From Paracoccaceae bacterium (GTDB taxonomy: Bacteria; Pseudomonadota; Alphaproteobacteria; Rhodobacterales; Rhodobacteraceae), in the NCBI GenBank assembly GCA_021648225.1, contig JAKITE010000100.1, positions 1 to 10,258 on the forward strand: DNA of 10,258 nucleotides. The letters are read 5' to 3'. The notes beneath the pieces were generated by a model that did not search any database, was not told where the DNA came from, and worked only from the letters and a program-made list of their open reading frames with translations. A program made the position numbers and the translations under genes. Of this stretch, positions 5,435 through 10,258 are shown piece after piece (the first letter of the stretch is position 1; every line of letters starts with the position of its first letter).

Positions 5435-7471
5435 TTATGTATCGCAACAGGCAAGCCTAAGACCAAACTTGAAAACGGTTCCCTCGCCGGGGATAGAGAC
5501 CACCTCAAGGCTTGCGTCCAGCAGTTCCGTGATTTTTTTGGCGATCGAAAGGCCCAATCCGGTGCCGCCCTTTTTCCGGGTATTTGAAGTGTTTTCCTGA
5601 TTGAATGCCTTGAAAATCAGGTTCATATGATCTGCCTCAATGCCAATTCCGGTGTCTTTGACCGCGATTTCCACGGTGGTCAGCCCGTCTGCTGTCAAAT
5701 CATCTGGCCCTGCCCCGGAAACTGTTATTTCAACCCGCCCTTTTTCAGTGAATTTAACCGCGTTTTCAACAAGGTTTGTTATCACGACTTTGATTAGTTT
5801 TTCATCGCCAAAATACCTTTGTGGCCGGGCAGGGCTGAAATCAAGGCCTATCCCGATCCCTTTTTCGGCTGCTTTGGGTGCATGGCGGGCAAGAACACTG
5901 TTAAGTGTCTTTTTAAGGTCAAATGGCTCAATGCAGAGTTCGACCTTGCCAGCGTCCATTTTTTTGTAATCAAAGATGCTGTTGATTGTGGCCAGCAGCG
6001 ATTCTCCGGATTCACGAATGACCCCGACCAGATGCTGTTGGTTTTCACTCAGATCGGATATATTTAGCAATGAGGTAACCCCAAGCACCCCATTAAGCGG
6101 TGTTCGTAATTCGTGGCTGATAATAGAGAGAAACTCGCTTTTCTCCTGGACCCCCGCCAGGGCTTCGTTTTTTGCGACAATCAACTCGCTTTCCCGCAAT
6201 ACCTTTTCGGTCACATCGGAGTGGGTTGATAGCCAGCAGCCATCGTTTAGCCGCTGGAAAGCGACCTCTATATACTGGTTATCATGTATTTTATCGATAA
6301 TTTTCCAGCAACGGGGGGCAGTTTTGCCCAGTTTTTTATTGGCAAAATATTTATCATGGTTGCTGGTGAAATCACGGTTGTTTTGCCTCCAGTATTTTAG
6401 AATATCCGTATAAGGGGTGCCCGGAGCCGTGAGGGTTTCCGGCAAGTTATAGATTTGCGCATATTTGCTGTTGCAGCTGATCAGGCAATCATCCGCATCA
6501 AAATAACACAAGCCGTGCGACATGTTTTCCATCGCCAGTTCCAGTTCGCGATTCTTGTTGGCCAGTTCCAGTTGCTGGGTATGTAATCTGGTAATATCCT
6601 TGCGCACGGAGAAATGCCCGTCCGGTTTTCCCAACAGGTTGTTAATTGTGATAATTGTGGTTTCCACCCAGTAAAAAGTGCCGTCTTTGGCCTTGTTTCG
6701 CAAGGTGCCAGACCAAATACCGCGCTTGGCCAGCGTTTTATACATCGCGGTAAAAGCCTCGGGCTTATGGTATTCTGAATTAAGGATTCGGTGGTTTTTT
6801 CCAATAAGCTCCTGTTTGGAATATCCTGAAACCTTGCAAAACTTTTCATTTACATCAACAATATTCCCCTCGCGGTCGGACCTTGAAATGATCATGTGGC
6901 TAGAGATGCTCGATTTGAGCAACCGGAGCTCATCCTGGCTTTTTCTAAATTCGACCATGGAACCGATCAGGTCCGATATCATAGCCAAAAACGATGTTTC
7001 AATTTTGTTTTCCTGATGGCCAAAGGGCAGGTAAACCACCAAAACCCCAAGCACCCCCTGCTTTTCACCCATGATCGGCACCGTATACTGGCCACGCGGG
7101 GGGATGTCTTTCAGGCGCGGGTCATATTTTTTATCTCGGCAGGGTGCAAAATGCAGCGTTTTGCTTTGGGCAGCAAGGCCACACAGGCAATGCCCGAAAC
7201 AGACTTGTGCACAAATGCTCTCAATCTCTGGCCCCAGGTTGACAGAGGCAACCAGTTCCAGAATATCGGCATTTTCGGATTTTATGAAAATCCCGCCCTT
7301 TTGGAAGGTGCCCAGCCAGTTGGCAGATAGAATTAGCCGCAAAGCTTCCAAAAGAAATGCTTTGGGGTTTGCTTCTGATCCGGACAAGCGCAGTATCTTT
7401 TGCGTTATTTCCTGAAATTGATACAGACTCGGCACTTTTTCGTCGCACTTATAACTGGTTGTCTTTTTCAT
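5435..7471 (-). CDS. Soluble GAF-PAS-PAS sensor histidine kinase (678 aa)
   Basis: A cytoplasmic two-component sensor kinase, complete, with no signal peptide or transmembrane segment. In order: a GAF domain (about 20-170) with a cysteine-rich GHCLCGLAAQ motif (C87, C91, C95, C97) and HFAPC (C111); PAS1 with PAC (about 186-295; VNEKFCKVSGYSKQELIGKN and GTFYWVETTI); a short coiled linker; PAS2 (about 311-425; MENMSHGLCYFDADD, of a kind common in alphaproteobacteria); HisKA with H453 in FLSIISHELRTPLNG; and HATPase with N-box N570 (NLVENAVKF), G1 DTGIGI (606-611) and G2 GGTGLGLSIAKK (from 635). It ends soon after, without receiver or HPt domain, and no response regulator is adjacent, so it is an orphan kinase. 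The ligand is unknown; the cysteines allow redox, metal or NO sensing as speculation. The start ATG at 7471 lacks a good Shine-Dalgarno. The gene appears more AT-rich than pyc. Confidence 0.93.
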   Translation of the reverse strand: MKKTTSYKCDEKVPSLYQFQEITQKILRLSGSEANPKAFLLEALRLILSANWLGTFQKGGIFIKSENADILELVASVNLGPEIESICAQVCFGHCLCGLAAQSKTLHFAPCRDKKYDPRLKDIPPRGQYTVPIMGEKQGVLGVLVVYLPFGHQENKIETSFLAMISDLIGSMVEFRKSQDELRLLKSSISSHMIISRSDREGNIVDVNEKFCKVSGYSKQELIGKNHRILNSEYHKPEAFTAMYKTLAKRGIWSGTLRNKAKDGTFYWVETTIITINNLLGKPDGHFSVRKDITRLHTQQLELANKNRELELAMENMSHGLCYFDADDCLISCNSKYAQIYNLPETLTAPGTPYTDILKYWRQNNRDFTSNHDKYFANKKLGKTAPRCWKIIDKIHDNQYIEVAFQRLNDGCWLSTHSDVTEKVLRESELIVAKNEALAGVQEKSEFLSIISHELRTPLNGVLGVTSLLNISDLSENQQHLVGVIRESGESLLATINSIFDYKKMDAGKVELCIEPFDLKKTLNSVLARHAPKAAEKGIGIGLDFSPARPQRYFGDEKLIKVVITNLVENAVKFTEKGRVEITVSGAGPDDLTADGLTTVEIAVKDTGIGIEADHMNLIFKAFNQENTSNTRKKGGTGLGLSIAKKITELLDASLEVVSIPGEGTVFKFGLRLACCDT

Positions 7472-7675
7472 TTATCTGCACTCATAGGGTGTTTTTCGAA
7501 TCAAAGCAATAAAGCATGAATTTACCAATGATTGCTGAATATTTCCTGCCGGGCAGATAAAGGGCCGGAATTGTGGAAATGGTGGATACCCAACGCTGAT
7601 TTTCAGCAATAACAAGCCTGGGTCCCGACCGGCCTTGTGCCCAATTTTGCTCTATATAAAAATAATTCCCGCCTA
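7472..7675. other. Intergenic region upstream of kinase, with inverted repeats
   Basis: No gene is seen. GCTGA-TTT-TCAGC forms a small hairpin (7595-7607). A composite inverted repeat spans 7612-7638: ACAAG/CTTGT outer arms, CC/GG with one bulge, and an inner GGTC/GACC. It is followed on the plus strand by GCCCAATTTT. The kinase promoter must lie here on the minus strand, but no convincing -35/-10 pair is visible. A five-codon frame (7485-7468, MSADK) overlaps the kinase start codon. Confidence 0.4.
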
Positions 7676-7687
7676 CCCAAATTTGGG
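7676..7687. promoter_or_regulatory. Perfect 12-bp palindrome next to tRNA promoter
   Basis: CCCAAATTTGGG is a perfect palindrome ending 1 bp before the proposed -35 element of the tRNA-Gly promoter. The position suits an operator or upstream activator site. No binding protein can be named from the sequence. Confidence 0.35.
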
Positions 7688-7688
7688 C

Positions 7689-7716
7689 TTGCAGCCCCTT
7701 GGTTATTCTCTATATA
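7689..7716 (+). promoter_or_regulatory. Probable promoter of tRNA-Gly
   Basis: TTGCAG (7689-7694) and TATATA (7711-7716) are separated by 16 bp and would start transcription a few bases before the tRNA at 7729, as expected for a tRNA gene with a very short leader. Each element is only a partial match to consensus. Confidence 0.45.
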
Positions 7717-7728
7717 TCAGCCCACGAA

Positions 7729-7803
7729 GCGGGCGTAGCTCAGTGGTAGAGCACTTCGTTGCCAACGAAGATGTCGTGAGTTCGAATCTCATCGCCCGCT
7801 CCA
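7729..7803 (+). tRNA. tRNA-Gly (anticodon GCC), CCA encoded
   Basis: The cloverleaf is complete: acceptor GCGGGCG (7729-7735) pairs with CGCCCGC (7793-7799); D-arm GCTC/GAGC with loop AGTGGTA; anticodon arm CTTCG/CGAAG with loop TTGCCAA (anticodon GCC); variable region ATGTC; T-arm GTGAG/CTCAT with loop TTCGAAT; discriminator T and encoded CCA at 7801-7803. Total 75 nt, with no mismatch in the acceptor stem. The gene stands alone between the kinase and peptidase genes; its 3' end is not repeated elsewhere in the window, so there is no sign of an integration event here. Confidence 0.97.
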
Positions 7804-7896
7804 ATTTTCCCCTATGACTCGTAACAGATATGGTGGTTTTTCCGGCACAGAATTCTTGTTGTTCGGGTTGCAAAAAACCTTGCTTCTTGTCTGCTT

Positions 7897-7916
7897 CTGC
7901 CCCAGCATCCGGGCAG
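7897..7916 (+). promoter_or_regulatory. Hairpin touching the ribosome-binding site of the M20 peptidase gene
   Basis: CTGCCC (7897-7902) can pair with GGGCAG (7911-7916) around an 8-nt loop. The last G is also the first base of the GGGGG Shine-Dalgarno (7916-7920) that precedes the ATG at 7926; the CCCC at 7900-7903 could alternatively pair with the remaining Gs. It may modulate translation start; this is inferred from sequence only. Confidence 0.3.
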
Positions 7917-7925
7917 GGGGTTAAA

Positions 7926-9221
7926 ATGGATTTAGCAACAGAATTTCAACAACGTGTCATGGCAAAAAGGCCGGAGCTGATCGCCCTGACCCAAGACCTT
8001 ATTCGTATTCCTACCCTTAATCCGCCCGGTGAAAATTACCGTGATATATGCGAATACCTGTCCAAAAGGCTGGCCTGTTCCGGTTTTGAAACCGAGCTGA
8101 TTCGTGCCTTTGACACCCCCGGAGATTGCGAAAAATACCCCCGCTGGAATGTTATTGCCCGGCGTGAGGGCGCGCGCCCCGGCCAGTGCGTGCATTTCAA
8201 CAGCCATATAGATGTGGTCGAAATTGGCAAAGACTGGACGTTTGACCCGTTTGGTGGCGAGCTGAAAGACGGAAAAATCTACGGGCGCGGGGCGTGCGAT
8301 ATGAAAGGCGGCTTGGCGACCTCGATCATCGCGGTGGAGGCCTTTCTTGAAGTCTGGCCCGATTTTGACGGTGCGATTGAAATTTCCGGCACCGCAGACG
8401 AGGAAACCGGCGGGTTTGGCGGCGTGGCCTATTTGGCTGAACAAGGTTATTTCAGCCCCGAACGGGTGCAGCATGTGATCATCCCCGAACCGTTAAACAA
8501 AGACCGTGTATGTCTGGGCCATCGCGGGGTTTTCTGGGCCGAGATTGAAACTTATGGCCGCATTGCCCATGGCTCTATGCCCTTTCTTGGTGATTGCGCT
8601 GTGCGCCATATGGGGGCGGTCATGGCTGAAATGGAAACCAGTCTGTTTCCGGCGCTGGCGCAAAAGCGCACCGAAATGCCGGTGGTGCCCGAAGGCGCAA
8701 AACAATCCACCATGAATATCAATTCCCTGCATGGCGGGCAGGCAGAACCGGCGGATGATTTCACCGGATTGCCCAGCCCCGTGGTGCCTGACAGGGCCAA
8801 AATGATCATTGACCGGCGGTTTCTGGTGGAGGAAAACATCGAGGATGTAGAATCCGAAATCCGTGCGGTTCTGGAAAAGGTCAAATCCGAACGGCCGGAT
8901 TTCGGCTATGATATGCGCGAAATCCATCGGGTGATTCCAACCATGACCGACCGAAATGCGCCGGTGGTAACCACGGTTTCAAAGGCGATAGAGACCGTAT
9001 TGGGAAAACCGGCACAATATGTGGTGTCGCCCGGCACTTATGACCAGAAACATATTGACCGCATCGGGCGGATGAAGAACTGTATTGCCTATGGGCCGGG
9101 GATATTGGACCTTGCACACCAGCCCGATGAATATATTGAGGTCAGCGATATGCTGGATTCAGCCAAAGTAATGGGCCTTGCCCTTGCAGAACTGCTTATG
9201 GGGCCTTCCCCGCAAAACTAG
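7926..9221 (+). CDS. M20 family metallopeptidase/deacylase, ArgE/DapE-like (431 aa)
   Basis: A cytosolic two-zinc hydrolase of the M20 family, which removes acyl or amino-acid groups from amino acids or short peptides. Metal and catalytic residues are present: H94 and D96 (HFNSHIDVV), bridging D125 (GRGACDMKGG), catalytic E159 and ligand E160 (GTADEETGG), E188 (IIPEPL), the lid-domain H215 (IAHGSMP), and H398 (LDLAHQPDEY). Length is normal. The ATG at 7926 is preceded by GGGGG at 7916-7920; an in-frame ATG at 7830 would add 32 Cys-rich residues without M20 similarity and without a comparable ribosome site. The stop overlaps the Shine-Dalgarno of the following binding-protein gene, 9 bp before its ATG, so the two form an operon. 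This points to hydrolysis of imported peptides or N-acyl amino acids rather than to arginine or lysine biosynthesis; the exact substrate cannot be read. Confidence 0.92.
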   Translation: MDLATEFQQRVMAKRPELIALTQDLIRIPTLNPPGENYRDICEYLSKRLACSGFETELIRAFDTPGDCEKYPRWNVIARREGARPGQCVHFNSHIDVVEIGKDWTFDPFGGELKDGKIYGRGACDMKGGLATSIIAVEAFLEVWPDFDGAIEISGTADEETGGFGGVAYLAEQGYFSPERVQHVIIPEPLNKDRVCLGHRGVFWAEIETYGRIAHGSMPFLGDCAVRHMGAVMAEMETSLFPALAQKRTEMPVVPEGAKQSTMNINSLHGGQAEPADDFTGLPSPVVPDRAKMIIDRRFLVEENIEDVESEIRAVLEKVKSERPDFGYDMREIHRVIPTMTDRNAPVVTTVSKAIETVLGKPAQYVVSPGTYDQKHIDRIGRMKNCIAYGPGILDLAHQPDEYIEVSDMLDSAKVMGLALAELLMGPSPQN

Positions 9222-9230
9222 GAGAAAACC

Positions 9231-10258
9231 ATGAAACATATCTTATTAGGCGCAAGCGCGCTGGCCCTGAGCGCCAGCATGGCCATGGCCCAAAGCACCA
9301 GTATTACCATCGGTGATCAGCTGGAACCGCCACATCTGGACCCGACCGCAGGTGCCGCTGGCGCGATTGATAACGTGGTTTATATCAACATCTATGAAGG
9401 CCTGACCGAATTTGCCCCGGATGGTTCGGTCATTCCCGCCCTTGCCCAAAGCTGGGATATTTCCGAGGATGGCCTGACCTATACATTTGCGTTGCAAAGC
9501 GGTGTGAAATTCCATGACGGGTCGGATATGACCGCCTCGGATGTGGTCTGGTCGCTTAACCGTGCCCGCGCCGAAGATAGCGTTAATGCCCAAAAAACCC
9601 TGTTTGCCAATATCGCGGATGTAAGCGCCCCTGATGATACCACCGTGGTGGTAACGCTTACCACCCCCACCGGCAATTTCCTGTTTAACATGGCATGGGG
9701 CGATGCGGTGGTCTTGAATGAGGGCGACGATGTTGAAGCGTTAAAAACCGCTCCCAACGGCACCGGCGCGTTTACCTTTACCAACTGGGTGCAGGGTGAC
9801 AGCATCACCATGACCCGTAATGAAAATTATTGGGGCACACCGGCAATTCTGGAAACCGTGACCATCAAATATATCTCTGATCCGACAGCGGCGTTTAATG
9901 CGGTGATGGGCGGCGAGGTGGATGCGTTTCCAACCTTTCCAGCACCGGAAAACCTGCCGCAATTTGATGCGGATCCGCGCTTTACGGTGATTGTCGGCTC
10001 CACCGAGGGTGAGACTATTTTGTCCACCAACAACAAAATGCCGCCCTTCGATAACCCGCTGGTGCGCAAGGCCTTGGCCCATGCCATTGACCGCAACGCC
10101 GTTATTGACGGGGCCATGTTTGGCTATGGCACCCCGATCGGCACGCATTTTGCACCGCATAATCCGGCCTATCTGGACCTGACAGCGCAAAGCAATTATG
10201 ACCCTGATCTGGCGCGGCAATTGCTGGCCGAGGCAGGGTTTCCGGACGGGTTCACCAC
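9231..10258 (+). CDS. ABC transporter substrate-binding protein, family 5 (DppA/OppA-like), N-terminal part
   Basis: A periplasmic binding protein of the SBP_bac_5 family, which delivers peptides or related solutes to an ABC importer. The first 20 residues form a Sec signal peptide (MKHILLGASALALSASMAMA) with likely cleavage before Q21. The family signature follows: ALAQSWDISEDGLTYTFAL, GVKFHDGSDMTASDVVWS, then NGTGAFTFTNW, a D-P-AAFNAVMGGEVDA segment and NPLVRKALAHAIDR. The frame stays open to the right window edge (342 codons seen; the family usually has about 500-550). AGGAG at 9220-9224 precedes the ATG and overlaps the peptidase stop, showing co-transcription. Permease and ATPase genes would be expected beyond the edge. 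Ligand class is inferred from family; a solute other than peptides is possible. Confidence 0.94.
   Translation, partial: MKHILLGASALALSASMAMAQSTSITIGDQLEPPHLDPTAGAAGAIDNVVYINIYEGLTEFAPDGSVIPALAQSWDISEDGLTYTFALQSGVKFHDGSDMTASDVVWSLNRARAEDSVNAQKTLFANIADVSAPDDTTVVVTLTTPTGNFLFNMAWGDAVVLNEGDDVEALKTAPNGTGAFTFTNWVQGDSITMTRNENYWGTPAILETVTIKYISDPTAAFNAVMGGEVDAFPTFPAPENLPQFDADPRFTVIVGSTEGETILSTNNKMPPFDNPLVRKALAHAIDRNAVIDGAMFGYGTPIGTHFAPHNPAYLDLTAQSNYDPDLARQLLAEAGFPDGFT

Noticed and set aside
5271..5600. 109-codon plus-strand open frame overlapping the kinase 3' end
   Set aside because: Its first part is the displaced pyc tail read in another frame and the rest is antisense to the conserved HATPase domain.
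7729..7803. tRNA-Gly as an integration site for a mobile element
   Set aside because: The 3' end of the tRNA has no second copy in the window and no integrase gene is nearby.
7830..7925. Upstream in-frame ATG for the M20 peptidase
   Set aside because: The added residues are Cys-rich and unlike M20 N-termini, and the GGGGG site directly before 7926 marks the better start.
1..10258. CRISPR array, complete insertion sequence, toxin-antitoxin pair or phage genes
   Set aside because: No regularly spaced repeats, transposase, integrase or phage protein could be read in any frame.

Overview
The window looks like chromosomal DNA from an alphaproteobacterium, most likely of the Rhodobacterales/Roseobacter group. 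The evidence is a UvrD N-terminus of rhodobacteral type, a pyruvate carboxylase whose residues align with the Rhizobium etli enzyme at a constant offset of 6, a LexA box of the alphaproteobacterial GTTC-N7-GTTC type, and an M20 peptidase next to a family 5 solute-binding protein. No database search was possible; all names rest on motifs readable in the translations.

Layout: (1) 1-731, minus strand, the N-terminal 243 codons of a UvrD/PcrA helicase, cut by the window edge just before the expected Walker B motif. (2) 732-937, a divergent intergenic region with a perfect LexA-type box 41 bp upstream of the helicase start. (3) 938-4381, a complete pyruvate carboxylase with all catalytic residues. 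(4) 4378-4896, a small protein with a PD-(D/E)xK-nuclease-like pattern, overlapping the pyc stop codon by ATGA. (5) 4897-5434, a gene-poor stretch holding several hairpins and palindromes, the apparent broken end of a minus-strand gene, and a 75-bp second copy of the 3' end of pyc. (6) 5435-7471, minus strand, a soluble GAF-PAS-PAS histidine kinase with no receiver domain and no response regulator beside it. (7) 7472-7728, an intergenic region with inverted repeats and a tRNA promoter. (8) 7729-7803, tRNA-Gly(GCC). (9) 7926-9221, an ArgE/DapE-type M20 metallopeptidase. (10) 9231-10258, the start of a periplasmic peptide/dipeptide-type ABC transporter binding protein, cut by the right edge.

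The strongest unexplained structure is the displaced, in-frame pyc tail at 5243-5317. It begins with 23 bases identical to pyc 4307-4329 and then diverges, partly through synonymous changes, up to its own stop codon. The roughly 0.94 kb between the copies (replacement tail, nuclease-like gene, hairpins, truncated minus-strand frame) is arranged like a small insertion in the 3' end of pyc that restored the reading frame, as integrative elements do at protein-coding attachment sites. No integrase is visible, so a remnant, a passive cassette or a recombination scar are all possible.

The genes otherwise form independent units: DNA repair (SOS-regulated helicase), anaplerosis (pyruvate carboxylase), signalling (orphan kinase), and a probable peptide or amino-acid-derivative scavenging operon (M20 hydrolase plus binding protein) running out of the window.
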